This document shows, one piece after another, positions 1-6,962 of a stretch of 43,240 nt of DNA (within the stretch, counting starts at the first letter, position 1; every line of letters begins with the position of its first letter). The notes beneath the pieces are model-generated. The model was not told the DNA's origin. It searched no databases and was given only the letters and a program-made list of their open reading frames with translations. Source of the stretch: Myxococcales bacterium (GTDB lineage: Bacteria; Myxococcota; Polyangia; Polyangiales; Polyangiaceae); contig PLXW01000120.1 in the NCBI GenBank assembly GCA_003151595.1, positions 1 through 43,240 of the forward strand, read 5' to 3'. Made by a program: the position numbers and the translations under genes.

Positions 1-2
1 TG

Positions 3-449
3 GCGCAAGCCGCGCCCGGGGCTCGCCCCGCTCCTCCGCCCGCGCCCGCTGCACCTGCGGCCGGAGCGAAGCTGTCGCAGACCGGCGCGCGCCCGGCGCC
101 CCCGGGACCTCCGCCTCCGCCGCCCGCTCCGCAACGCCCCTACGACGAATCGGAAGACGAAGAAGCGACGATGGTCGCCGCCATCCCCGCCGAGGTCCTC
201 GCCGCGGCGACCGGCGAGCACAAGGCGTCGGAAGACACCGCCGAGTGGCTCAGCGTCTACGAAGATTTCATCCGAACGAAGAAGCAGTGCGGTGAAGCGA
301 CCGACGGCCTCACGTTCGACAAGTTCCAGCACACGCTCAAGAAGAACCGCGACGCGCTCATGGCGCGGCACGGATGCAGGCGCGTTCGCTTCTCGGTCTA
401 TGTGAAAGAAGGGCGCGCCTCACTGAAGGCGACGCCGGTGAAAGAGTAG
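3..449 (+). CDS. C-terminal part of a Pro/Ala-rich protein with an MXAN_5187-type C-terminal domain (5' end outside window)
   Basis: The reading frame is open from the left edge, so the start lies outside the window. The first 55 or so residues are a low-complexity Pro/Ala/Gly linker, followed by an acidic patch (ESEDEEAT) and a compact domain of about 85 residues. That domain contains the motifs KKQCGE, TDGLTFDKF, LKKNRDALMARHGCRRVRF and VYVKEGRASLKA. From memory this matches the small C-terminal domain named after Myxococcus MXAN_5187, which is found at the end of many myxobacterial signalling and Pro-rich proteins; its biochemical role is not known to me. An internal ATG at 171 exists but sits inside the acidic linker, so it is probably not the start. 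The stop is 7 nt before the next gene, which suggests co-transcription with the FadL-type porin. Confidence 0.7.
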   Translation, partial: AQAAPGARPAPPPAPAAPAAGAKLSQTGARPAPPGPPPPPPAPQRPYDESEDEEATMVAAIPAEVLAAATGEHKASEDTAEWLSVYEDFIRTKKQCGEATDGLTFDKFQHTLKKNRDALMARHGCRRVRFSVYVKEGRASLKATPVKE

Positions 450-456
450 AGGAACC

Positions 457-2049
457 ATGCGAAACCCGATCATCGGAGCCCGAGCGAAGCTCGCGCTGGG
501 GCTGGGCGCGGCGGCGGTGTTTTGCGCGGGGAGCGCGCGAGCGACCACGGTCGAAGAGGTCGGCGACAACGGCTCGGAGCAGATGGGCCGCGGTGGCGCG
601 TGGGTCGCGCGCGCGAGCGATCCGCTGGCTGCGTTCTACAACCCGGCCGGTCTCGCCGGTCAGGACACGCGCGTCACGTTGCAGGCGAACGTGAACATCA
701 TGAAGACGTGCTTCACGCGTCTCAAGGCGACGAACGACACGACGCAGGGCGACGGCACCGCGCCCGGCCACAACTACCCGCAGGTCTGCAACGGCGGCAC
801 TCCGTTCCCCGATCCGGCTCTGGCCATGACGTATCGCCTCACGCCGCGCGTCGGCCTGGGCTTCGCGGTCGTCGCGCCGAGCGCCTCGGGGCAATCGACG
901 TGGCCCGACTCGAACTCGGTGACCTCGCCGCAATCGCCCCAGCGCTACCTGCTCACCAGCGCGAACACGGTGCTCCTCACGCCGACGCTGGCCGTGGGCG
1001 CCGAGGTGGTCGATCGCCTGCGCCTGGGCATCGGCCTCATCTGGGGCTTCTCGACGGTCGACTTCTCGAACTACGCCATCGTCGCCAACGAGAACAACCA
1101 GGCGGCCGGTCTCGGCGGCGCCGGCAACGACGTCAAAGCGGAGCTGAAGGCGAAGGACCTCTTCATCCCCGGCGTGGTCGGCGGCGTTCTCTGGAGCCCC
1201 ACCGATCAGATCGACATCGCCGGTTGGTACAAGTTCATCTCCAACATCAAGGCCTCGGGCGACGTCATCACCACGACCGGCAGTGGCAAGGGGCTGCGGG
1301 TCGGTGACACGATGGACAGCGACTGCGGCGTCAAGAACACGAAACCCGGGACGTGCTCGCCCAACAGCGTCTCGGTGACGGTCCCCATCCCGATGGAAGC
1401 GAAGGTCGGCTTCCGCTTCCACCAGCCGCGCGCCGGCGCCGACATGGTCCACCGTCGCGACCCGATGTCGCAGGACATCTTCGACATCGAAGCCGATCTC
1501 ACGTGGGCCCACGACAGCCAGTTCCAGGCGATCAACATCGCCATTCCGAACGGCATTCCCACCCCCGGCATCAACGGCTCGTTCCTTCCGCCGGACGCCA
1601 GCGTCCCGCACAACTACAAGGACGTCGTCGGCGCCCGCTTCGGTGGCGACTACAACATTCTCCCTGATCAGCTCGCCGTCCGCGCCGGCGCGTACTTCGA
1701 GACCGCGGCGCAGTCTTCGCAGTACCAGAACATCGACTTCGCCGGGCAGCAGCGGGTCGGCATCGCCGCCGGCGGGACGTACCGGATCCACTTCGGCGAC
1801 GAGACGCAGAAGAAGGCGCTCGAGTTCTCGCTGGGAATCGGCCACACGTTCATCGCCACGACGAGCAACACGAACGCCAGCGGTCCGGGGCTCAGCGGCC
1901 TCGCCGGAACGCTGTGTCTCACTGGCACGCCGACGAACGGCGTGTGTCCGAACGGAACGCCCACGTACAAGACGGCGTGGCCGGTGAACCTCGGGACGAT
2001 CACGAACGCGTTCACGCAGATCAACGTCGGCGCCACGTACCGTTTTTGA
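457..2049 (+). CDS. OmpP1/FadL-family outer-membrane transporter
   Basis: The 530-residue product has an N-terminal signal peptide (about residues 1-30, ending SARATT). The mature N-terminus carries the FadL-type hatch signature, GSEQMGRGGAWVARASDP followed by AAFYNPAGLAG. The rest is rich in alternating beta strands, and the chain ends in YRF, the terminal-Phe signal for outer-membrane barrel assembly. FadL-type proteins are 14-stranded barrels that let long-chain fatty acids or other hydrophobic compounds through the outer membrane. A GAGG ribosome-binding site lies 5 nt before the ATG. A long-chain acyl-CoA synthetase (8677-10488) lies 6.6 kb away and could use imported fatty acids, but the two are not in one operon. 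The substrate cannot be read from the sequence. Confidence 0.88.
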   Translation: MRNPIIGARAKLALGLGAAAVFCAGSARATTVEEVGDNGSEQMGRGGAWVARASDPLAAFYNPAGLAGQDTRVTLQANVNIMKTCFTRLKATNDTTQGDGTAPGHNYPQVCNGGTPFPDPALAMTYRLTPRVGLGFAVVAPSASGQSTWPDSNSVTSPQSPQRYLLTSANTVLLTPTLAVGAEVVDRLRLGIGLIWGFSTVDFSNYAIVANENNQAAGLGGAGNDVKAELKAKDLFIPGVVGGVLWSPTDQIDIAGWYKFISNIKASGDVITTTGSGKGLRVGDTMDSDCGVKNTKPGTCSPNSVSVTVPIPMEAKVGFRFHQPRAGADMVHRRDPMSQDIFDIEADLTWAHDSQFQAINIAIPNGIPTPGINGSFLPPDASVPHNYKDVVGARFGGDYNILPDQLAVRAGAYFETAAQSSQYQNIDFAGQQRVGIAAGGTYRIHFGDETQKKALEFSLGIGHTFIATTSNTNASGPGLSGLAGTLCLTGTPTNGVCPNGTPTYKTAWPVNLGTITNAFTQINVGATYRF

Positions 2050-2111
2050 AGTAGCAGCGTCTTTGCCGGCGGTTGGACGCGATCGCCGTGCGACGGGCGT
2101 TCTCGCATGGC

Positions 2112-2117
2112 TATACT
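2112..2117 (+). promoter_or_regulatory. Putative -10 element for leaderless trxB
   Basis: TATACT matches the TATAAT consensus at 5 of 6 positions and ends 7 nt before the ATG at 2125, so transcription would start at or next to the start codon. The alternative ATG at 2107 would lie upstream of this -10. No convincing -35 is seen. Confidence 0.5.
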
Positions 2118-2124
2118 TACGGCC

Positions 2125-3081
2125 ATGACGTCTCCCCGTAAGGTCATCATCATCGGCTCCGGCCCCGCAGGTCACACCGCGGGCATCTATGCAGCGCGCG
2201 CCAACCTGAAGCCGCTGCTCTTCGAGGGCATGGTCAAAGGGGGAATCCCCGGCGGCCAGCTCATGATCACCAACGACGTCGAGAACTACCCGGGTTTCCC
2301 GGCGAAGATCACCGGCCCCGATCTGATGGCCGCGTTCCGCGGTCAGTCGGAGCACCAGGGGGTCGAGATCAAGAGCGAGGACGTGAACAGGGTCGACCTG
2401 TCGAAGCGCCCGTTCCACGTCTGGGCCGGCGACGACGACACGCTGCACAAGTCCGAGACGCTCATCATCGCCACCGGCGCGCAGGCGAAGTGGCTCGGGC
2501 TCGAGAGCGAGCACGCGCTGAAGGGGAAGGGCGTCAGCGCCTGCGCGGTGTGCGACGGCGCGTTCTTCCGCAACCAGCACGTCATGGTCATCGGCGGCGG
2601 CGACACGGCGATGGAAGAGTCGATGTACCTCTCGGGCCTCGCCGCCAGCGTCACGCTCGTTCACCGGCGCGAAGAGTTCCGCGCCAGCAAGACGATGCAG
2701 CATCGCGTGCAGAAGAACGCGAAGATCAAGATCCTCTACAGCACGGGCATCGAAGAGGTGCTCGGCATCGAGAAGGGCGAGGTCACGGGCGTGCGCGTCC
2801 GTCACTTGCCGTCGAACGAGCTCAAGGACGTCCCCGTGACCGGCTTCTTCGTGGCCATCGGTCACACGCCGAACACTGACCTCTTCAAGGGGCAGCTCGA
2901 CCTCCACGACAACGGCTACATCAAGACCAAGCACGGCACGACGCAGACCAGCGTGCATGGCTGCTTCGCCGCGGGCGACGTTCAGGACTTCGTCTACCGG
3001 CAAGCGGTGACCGCGGCGGGGACCGGATGCATGGCGGCGTTGGAAGCCGAGCGGTGGTTGGCGGCGCAGGGAGAGCACTAA
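2125..3081 (+). CDS. trxB: Thioredoxin-disulfide reductase
   Basis: The 318-residue FAD/NADPH enzyme reduces thioredoxin in the cytoplasm. Visible features are the FAD-binding GSGPAGHTAG near residue 11, the GGQL motif after the first domain, the redox-active CAVC pair (C140 and C143), the NADPH-binding GGGDTAMEE, and the C-terminal FAD motif FAAGDVQD. Length is normal for the low-molecular-weight class. An in-frame ATG at 2107 would add six residues, but a good -10 (TATACT, 2112-2117) lies between the two ATGs, so the 2125 start is preferred. The gene is followed by a cyclic-nucleotide-binding protein and a multiheme lipoprotein, giving a small redox-themed neighbourhood. Confidence 0.95.
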   Translation: MTSPRKVIIIGSGPAGHTAGIYAARANLKPLLFEGMVKGGIPGGQLMITNDVENYPGFPAKITGPDLMAAFRGQSEHQGVEIKSEDVNRVDLSKRPFHVWAGDDDTLHKSETLIIATGAQAKWLGLESEHALKGKGVSACAVCDGAFFRNQHVMVIGGGDTAMEESMYLSGLAASVTLVHRREEFRASKTMQHRVQKNAKIKILYSTGIEEVLGIEKGEVTGVRVRHLPSNELKDVPVTGFFVAIGHTPNTDLFKGQLDLHDNGYIKTKHGTTQTSVHGCFAAGDVQDFVYRQAVTAAGTGCMAALEAERWLAAQGEH

Positions 3082-3132
3082 CCACGCGCTGGACCATTCG
3101 CGCGATGCGAGCGTAACCTCGCGGTGCATCGA

Positions 3133-3621
3133 ATGAACGCAGCCCACGCCTCCACGGCTTCGGAGCGCGAAGACCAGCTCGCGAAGGTGCCGTTCTTCGA
3201 CGGGCTCACGCGCGAAGCGCTCTCGCTCATCGCGCAGGTCACGACCGAAGAGGCGCACGCGCTCGGCACGCGGATCTTTCAGTACGGAGATCCGGGCGAC
3301 AAGCTGTTCATCATCCTCGAAGGGAAGGTCCGCATCTCGCGCGAGGTGGCGGGCATGGGCGAGGAAGCGCTGGCGGTGCTCGGCGGGGGTCAGGTGTTCG
3401 GCGAGATGGCGCTCCTCGACGAGTCGCCGCGATCGGCCGACGCGCGCGCCCACGAGCGATGCCGCCTGCTCGTCATCACCAAGGATGCGTTCGAAGATCT
3501 CCTCTTCATGCACAAGGACCTGGCGTACGAAGTGTTGTGGGCGTGCGTGCGCATGCTGAGCGCGCGCCTCCGCGAGACCAACGACAAGCTGACGTTCCTC
3601 TCCACCAGCGTGAAATTCTGA
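3133..3621 (+). CDS. Cyclic nucleotide-binding domain protein without a DNA-binding domain
   Basis: The 162-residue product is almost entirely one Crp/PKA-type cyclic nucleotide-binding domain. Residues include VPFFDGLTREALSLIAQ, the beta-barrel KLFIILEGKVRIS, and the phosphate-binding cassette FGEMALLDESPRSADARA, which keeps the Glu and Arg that contact cyclic nucleotides. No helix-turn-helix follows, so it is a ligand sensor or adaptor, not a Crp-type transcription factor. A GTG at 3124 is an alternative start giving three more residues. Its TGA overlaps the ATG of the next gene by 1 nt (TGATG), so it is translationally coupled to a c-type cytochrome lipoprotein. The partner it would control is not evident. 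Confidence 0.85.
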   Translation: MNAAHASTASEREDQLAKVPFFDGLTREALSLIAQVTTEEAHALGTRIFQYGDPGDKLFIILEGKVRISREVAGMGEEALAVLGGGQVFGEMALLDESPRSADARAHERCRLLVITKDAFEDLLFMHKDLAYEVLWACVRMLSARLRETNDKLTFLSTSVKF

Positions 3622-4268
3622 TGCGAACTCTGATCGTTTCTCTCGTGCTCGTCGCCTCGGCCGCGTGCGGCGGCGCGCAGAGCCGGGCTCCCGCGACCCC
3701 GGCGACGCCCGCCGTGAGCGCGCCGGCGCCGCAAGGTCCGCCGAGCGGGAATGGCGCTGCCACCTTCGGCGACGAGAATTTCGCGGGGCCGATGAAGCCG
3801 ATCGCGGCGACGACGATGGAGGGCGATCTGAAGGCGCTCGGCCTCGATCCGGCCGCGCTCCCGGCGCTCGATCAGCTCCCGCCCGAACAGCTCAGAAAGG
3901 TGATGAAAACCTTCACCAAGGCGCTCGGCGCGCGCTGCACCGATTGCCACGTCGAGGGGGACTTCGCCGCAGCGACGCCGCGCAAGGCGATCGCGGTCGG
4001 CATGTGGAACCACTTCGTCCGCGAAGTCTCGATGGCGAACGGTACGCCCGTCTACTGCGACTCCTGTCACCAAGGCCACCTGACGCCCCTGCTCGATCGT
4101 CACGACGACAAGGCGCTCAGCCACTGGATGGAGACGAATTTCGCGAAGGGGCTGAACCTTCGAAGCGGCAAGAAGAACGAGTGCAAAACCTGCCACGGCG
4201 AGCCGTTTGACGGGGTTTTTCTCAAGAGATGGGCGGCCGCCTCCGCTGCCGCGCCCGCCTCGAAGTGA
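3621..4268 (+). CDS. Three-heme c-type cytochrome lipoprotein
   Basis: The 215-residue product has a lipoprotein signal (lipidated Cys at residue 16 in SAACGG), then a Pro/Ala linker of about 30 residues. Three heme c motifs follow: CTDCH (106-110), CDSCH (146-150) and CKTCH (188-192). The region LRKVMKTFTKALGARCTDCH resembles the photosynthetic-reaction-centre cytochrome subunit family (CytoC_RC type), which in non-phototrophs serves as a periplasmic electron carrier. It starts on the stop codon of the cyclic-nucleotide-binding gene. The protein would be membrane-tethered in the periplasm and move electrons between unknown partners. The third motif is separated from the second by about 40 residues, so the hemes are spaced as a chain. 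Confidence 0.85.
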   Translation: MRTLIVSLVLVASAACGGAQSRAPATPATPAVSAPAPQGPPSGNGAATFGDENFAGPMKPIAATTMEGDLKALGLDPAALPALDQLPPEQLRKVMKTFTKALGARCTDCHVEGDFAAATPRKAIAVGMWNHFVREVSMANGTPVYCDSCHQGHLTPLLDRHDDKALSHWMETNFAKGLNLRSGKKNECKTCHGEPFDGVFLKRWAAASAAAPASK

Positions 4269-4298
4269 CTCGCGCATCGCGCGATCACGGCGATTCTT

Positions 4299-4328
4299 TT
4301 GACGGCGTGCGCGTTCGTTCAGTAATGT
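4299..4328 (+). promoter_or_regulatory. lexA promoter with a Myxococcus-type LexA box
   Basis: A -35 TTGACG (4299-4304) and a -10 TAATGT (4323-4328) are separated by 18 nt. Between them, at 4307-4323, is a sequence matching 14 of 17 positions of the LexA-binding consensus I recall for Myxococcus xanthus (CTRHAMRYBYGTTCAGS), including GTTCAG. The box fills the spacer, so LexA binding would block RNA polymerase, giving autoregulation. The ATG lies 9 nt after the -10, so the leader is at most a few nucleotides. The consensus is from memory; the match is counted from the sequence. Confidence 0.65.
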
Positions 4329-4337
4329 ACAGGCGAC

Positions 4338-4994
4338 ATGCAAGGCCTGACTCAACGCCAGCAGATGGTGCTCGACTACATCCGCCAGTCGATCAGCGAC
4401 CGCGGATACCCTCCGACGCTCCGCGAAATCGGCGCGCGCATGGGCATTCGCTCGACCAACGGAGTGAACGATCACCTCCGCGCGCTCGAGCGTAAGGGGT
4501 ACCTCACGCGCGAAGACATGAAGTCGCGCGCGCTCCGTCCGACGGGTCTCGGCGTGATCGGCCAGCCCGACGTGGCGCCGATGGCGCCGGCGAACGATGA
4601 CGATCTGGTCGAGGTGCAGGTGCTCGGGCGCGTCGCCGCCGGGTTGCCGCTCTTCGCCGAAGAGCACGTCATCGACACGGTGCGGATCGATCGCGGCCTG
4701 CTCAAGGGCGGGCGCGAAGTGTTCGGGCTGCGCGTGACGGGCGACTCGATGATCGACGCCGGCATCCTGAGCGGCGACTACATCTTCGTCCGCAAGCAGC
4801 TCACCGCGCAGCGCGGCGAGATCGTGGTCGCGCTCATCGGCGACGAAGCGACGGTGAAGTACTTCTACCCGGAGAAGGACTACGTCCGCTTCCAGCCCGC
4901 GAACAAGACGATGGCGCCCATCCTGGTGCGCGCGATGGACTTCAAGCCGACGATGCTGCTCGGCGTGGTCGTGGGCGTCTTCCGAAGGATCTAG
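4338..4994 (+). CDS. lexA: LexA repressor, SOS response regulator
   Basis: The 218-residue product shows all LexA parts. The N-terminal winged helix-turn-helix includes TQRQQMVLDYI and GYPPTLREIG. The self-cleavage site is Ala101-Gly102 in RVAAGLPLF. The serine-lysine dyad is Ser137 (GDSMIDAGI) and Lys174 (ATVKYF). It represses DNA-damage genes and is inactivated when RecA stimulates autocleavage. The promoter carries a candidate LexA box between -35 and -10, so autoregulation is likely. No SOS partner gene follows directly; a repeat array lies downstream. Length is near the usual 200-230 residues. Confidence 0.96.
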   Translation: MQGLTQRQQMVLDYIRQSISDRGYPPTLREIGARMGIRSTNGVNDHLRALERKGYLTREDMKSRALRPTGLGVIGQPDVAPMAPANDDDLVEVQVLGRVAAGLPLFAEEHVIDTVRIDRGLLKGGREVFGLRVTGDSMIDAGILSGDYIFVRKQLTAQRGEIVVALIGDEATVKYFYPEKDYVRFQPANKTMAPILVRAMDFKPTMLLGVVVGVFRRI

Positions 4995-5029
4995 CGTCCC
5001 GAATCCTAGGGCCTCCCGAGGCGATACCT
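4994..5029. other. Repeat-like degenerate segment before the array
   Basis: Between the lexA stop and the first recognisable 42-bp copy, pieces such as GCGTCCCGA and CCTCCCGAGGCG resemble the repeat unit, suggesting older decayed copies. No terminator with a T tract is present. Confidence 0.35.
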
Positions 5030-5273
5030 CAGCATCCCGAAGCGTGGGATGCGCGGTCCGACGTGTCCCCTCGGCGTCCCGGAGCGCAAGGTGCGCGATC
5101 CAAGGCGTTGGACCGGCTTCCCGAGGCGTCGGGCGCGCGGTCCACGGCGTCGGACCGGCTTCCCGAGGCGTCGGGTGCGCGGTCCACGGCGTCGGACCGG
5201 CTTCCCGAGGCGTCGGGTGCGCGGTCCACGGCGTCGGGCCGGCTTCCCGAGGCGTCGGGTGCGCGTCCCACCG
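5030..5273. repeat. 42-bp tandem repeat array, about six copies
   Basis: Copies begin at 5030, 5072, 5114, 5156, 5198 and 5240, exactly 42 nt apart. The first two are degenerate, the next three nearly identical and the last is partial. Each full unit contains CCCGA-GGCG-TCGGG (for example 5120-5133), a 5-bp stem with a 4-nt loop. It also contains CGGTCC-N8-GGACCG, so the transcript of the array could fold into a row of small hairpins. There are no spacers, so it is not a CRISPR array. The divergence gradient (upstream copies decayed, middle copies uniform) suggests recent expansion by slippage or recombination. Confidence 0.9.
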
Positions 5274-5309
5274 GGCCGACTCGCGCAGGAGACGTCTTCA
5301 CTCGCCGAG

Positions 5310-5334
5310 ACTCCGCGGAGTGTCGCCGACACTC
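5310..5334. promoter_or_regulatory. Overlapping palindromes ACTCCGCGGAGT and GAGTGTCG-C-CGACACTC
   Basis: A perfect 12-bp palindrome (5310-5321) shares its right arm with a perfect 8-bp inverted repeat (5318-5334). The two folds are mutually exclusive in RNA. They lie just after the repeat array and 100 nt before the lipoprotein/OmpA operon. Confidence 0.4.
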
Positions 5335-5402
5335 CCGCTCCGCACGCCGAGCGGCAGCGGCGGTACGAACGTCGGTCCCTCGCGAACTCTCAGTTGACCA
5401 CG

Positions 5403-5418
5403 ATCGTTCGCGAACGAT
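5403..5418. promoter_or_regulatory. Perfect 16-bp palindrome, candidate operator
   Basis: ATCGTTCGCGAACGAT is a perfect 16-bp palindrome. A -10-like TACCGT begins on its last base (5418-5423), 12 nt before the ATG at 5436. A dimeric repressor bound here would overlap the promoter of the lipoprotein/OmpA operon. The binding protein is unknown. Confidence 0.5.
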
Positions 5419-5435
5419 ACCGTCGCCACAGCGTG

Positions 5436-5747
5436 ATGCGGACCCGTCTGATCGCGTCGTCCCTTCTGGTCGCATGCCTCGCATGCGTGACGGGTTGCGG
5501 CGGTGTGCTCTACGCCGCTTCGGTGAACGGCGCGTCGGCGCGCCTCGAAGAAGCGCGCGAGATCGGCGCCGAGCAGCTCGCGCCGTACGAGTACTACTAC
5601 GCGAAGGCGCACCTCGAGCAGGCGCAGGTCGAGGCGAGCCAGGCGAACTACGGCGACGCCACGCACTTCGCAGACACCGCCGACGAGTACGCGGGCAAGG
5701 CGATCGATCTGGCGCAGTCGGCGCACAAGGCGGCGGGACGCGAATGA
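5436..5747 (+). CDS. Small DUF4398-like lipoprotein
   Basis: The 103-residue product has a lipoprotein signal with the lipidated Cys at residue 21 (CVTGCGG). The mature part is helical: ASARLEEAREIGAEQLAPYEYYYAKAHLEQAQVEASQANYGDA has the Ala/Glu/Gln pattern of DUF4398 proteins, which pair with OmpA-type proteins at the cell envelope. It ends in an ATGA overlap with the next gene, so the two are translationally coupled and probably made in a fixed ratio. The second gene also begins with a DUF4398-like segment, suggesting duplication and a shared envelope complex. The start ATG is chosen because it is the first codon giving a signal peptide. Confidence 0.8.
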   Translation: MRTRLIASSLLVACLACVTGCGGVLYAASVNGASARLEEAREIGAEQLAPYEYYYAKAHLEQAQVEASQANYGDATHFADTADEYAGKAIDLAQSAHKAAGRE

Positions 5748-6853
5748 CGTCGTCGTTCGTGCGGGTCGCGTCGCAGATCCTGTCGGCCGCGCTCGTCGCG
5801 CTCGTCCTCGGCGGGTGCTCGCAAGGGCCGGTGCTTCGCGGCCGCGTGAAGGGACTGGAGAGCGTCGTTCTGCAGGCCGAGAAGAACGGCGCGATGAAGT
5901 GCGCGCCGCGTGAGCTCGCGCTCGCCCGCTCGCAGCTCGAGTTCGCGAGCGTCGATCTGAGCCAGGGCGAGATGTCGGCGGCGAGGGCGCACCTCGAGAT
6001 CGCCGAGCCGAACGCGCAGGCCGCGCTCAGCGAGAGCCCGCCCGACAAATGCGCCGAGCGCGGCTTCGTCGAGACGCCGGGCGATCGCGACGGCGACGGC
6101 TACCCCGACACCGAAGACTCGTGCCCCGACCAGCCCGAGACCTGGAACGCCTACGACGACAACGACGGCTGCCCCGACGATCCCGACAGCGACAACGATC
6201 GCATCGCCGACTCGCACGACTCGTGTCTCATCGAGCCCGAAGACCACGACGGCTACCTCGACGACGACGGCTGCCCCGATCTCGACAACGACGCCGACGG
6301 CATCCCCGACGCGCTCGACAAGTGTCCCAACCAGCCCGAAGACATCGACGGCTGGCAGGACGAAGACGGCTGCCCCGACCCGGACAACGACGGCGACACG
6401 GTCCTCGATCTCGACGACCTCTGCCCGAACACCCCCGGCAGCCCCGGCGGCGAGCGCCCCGGGTGCCCGAAGAAGAATCAGCTCGTCGTCGTCACGGCGA
6501 GCGAGATCCGGATCCTCCAGCAGATCCACTTCGCCACCGGCAAGGCGACGATCCTCAAAGATTCGTTCGGCATCCTCGATCAGGTCGCGGGAGTCCTGAA
6601 GGACATGCCGAAGGTCTCGCTCGAAGTGCAGGGGCACACGGACAACGTGGGCGACAACGCCTACAACATGAAGCTCTCGCAAGCGCGCGCCGACGCCGTG
6701 CGGAAGTACCTCGTCGGAAAGAAGATCGAGGCATCGCGTCTCGTGTCGAAGGGCTACGGCCCGACGCAGCCGATCGTGCCGAACAGCAGCGACGCGAACC
6801 GTGCGCTGAACAGGCGCGTGCAGTTCATTCGCACCGAATCGCGCACGCCGTAG
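5744..6853 (+). CDS. OmpA-family lipoprotein with DUF4398-like and thrombospondin type 3 repeat regions
   Basis: The 369-residue product begins with a lipoprotein signal (Cys25 in LGGC). Residues 30-110 are helical and DUF4398-like. Residues 118-242 hold four Asp-rich thrombospondin type 3 repeats, such as DRDGDGYPDTEDSCPDQPE, which bind calcium and form a stiff stalk. Residues 255-365 are an OmpA C-terminal domain with GHTDNVGDNAYNMKLSQARA, including the Asp and Arg that bind peptidoglycan. The protein likely tethers the outer membrane to the cell wall through a calcium-dependent spacer. It overlaps the upstream lipoprotein gene by 4 nt. The reading frame stays open far upstream through the repeat array, but that part has no coding character. 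Confidence 0.92.
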   Translation: MTSSFVRVASQILSAALVALVLGGCSQGPVLRGRVKGLESVVLQAEKNGAMKCAPRELALARSQLEFASVDLSQGEMSAARAHLEIAEPNAQAALSESPPDKCAERGFVETPGDRDGDGYPDTEDSCPDQPETWNAYDDNDGCPDDPDSDNDRIADSHDSCLIEPEDHDGYLDDDGCPDLDNDADGIPDALDKCPNQPEDIDGWQDEDGCPDPDNDGDTVLDLDDLCPNTPGSPGGERPGCPKKNQLVVVTASEIRILQQIHFATGKATILKDSFGILDQVAGVLKDMPKVSLEVQGHTDNVGDNAYNMKLSQARADAVRKYLVGKKIEASRLVSKGYGPTQPIVPNSSDANRALNRRVQFIRTESRTP

Positions 6854-6949
6854 CCGGCAACTGAACACGCTCTCTGCCGAGAGACGCCGTTTGTCGGACA
6901 AATTGCTGCGAAATCGTTGTATGGGCGATGGGCTCGTCACGAGTGCCCC

Positions 6950-6955
6950 AAGGAG
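6950..6955 (+). promoter_or_regulatory. Ribosome-binding site AAGGAG setting a GTG start
   Basis: AAGGAG lies 7 nt before the GTG at 6963. Translation from that GTG begins directly with a signal peptide, whereas the longer frame from 6891 would put 24 charged residues in front of it. This site decides the start. Confidence 0.75.
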
Positions 6956-6962
6956 ATTCCGC

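Larger units (their letters stand above)
4995..5435. other. Intergenic region without a convincing gene
   Basis: This 441-nt stretch between lexA and a lipoprotein operon holds a 42-bp tandem repeat array (5030-5273) and palindromes at 5310-5334 and 5403-5418. All frames are nearly open because the repeat is a multiple of three and very GC-rich. The possible translations are Arg/Pro/Gly-rich with no domain, signal peptide or ribosome-binding site, so I do not call a gene here. Confidence 0.6.

Noticed and set aside
358..3513. A 1051-residue open frame on the minus strand
   Set aside because: It lies antisense to FadL, trxB and the cyclic-nucleotide-binding gene, all with clear domains. The translation is Arg/Asp/Ala-rich without a domain, typical of high-GC shadow frames.
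5030..5273. CRISPR array
   Set aside because: The repeats are directly adjacent with no unique spacers and no cas genes are present.
5063..5743. Upstream extension of the OmpA frame through the repeat array
   Set aside because: It would overlap the DUF4398-like lipoprotein gene in another frame, is Arg-rich and has no signal peptide. The ATG at 5744 gives a lipoprotein signal directly.
6891..6962. Earlier start for the modular outer-membrane protein
   Set aside because: It would place 24 charged residues before the signal peptide, and the AAGGAG site is positioned for the GTG at 6963.
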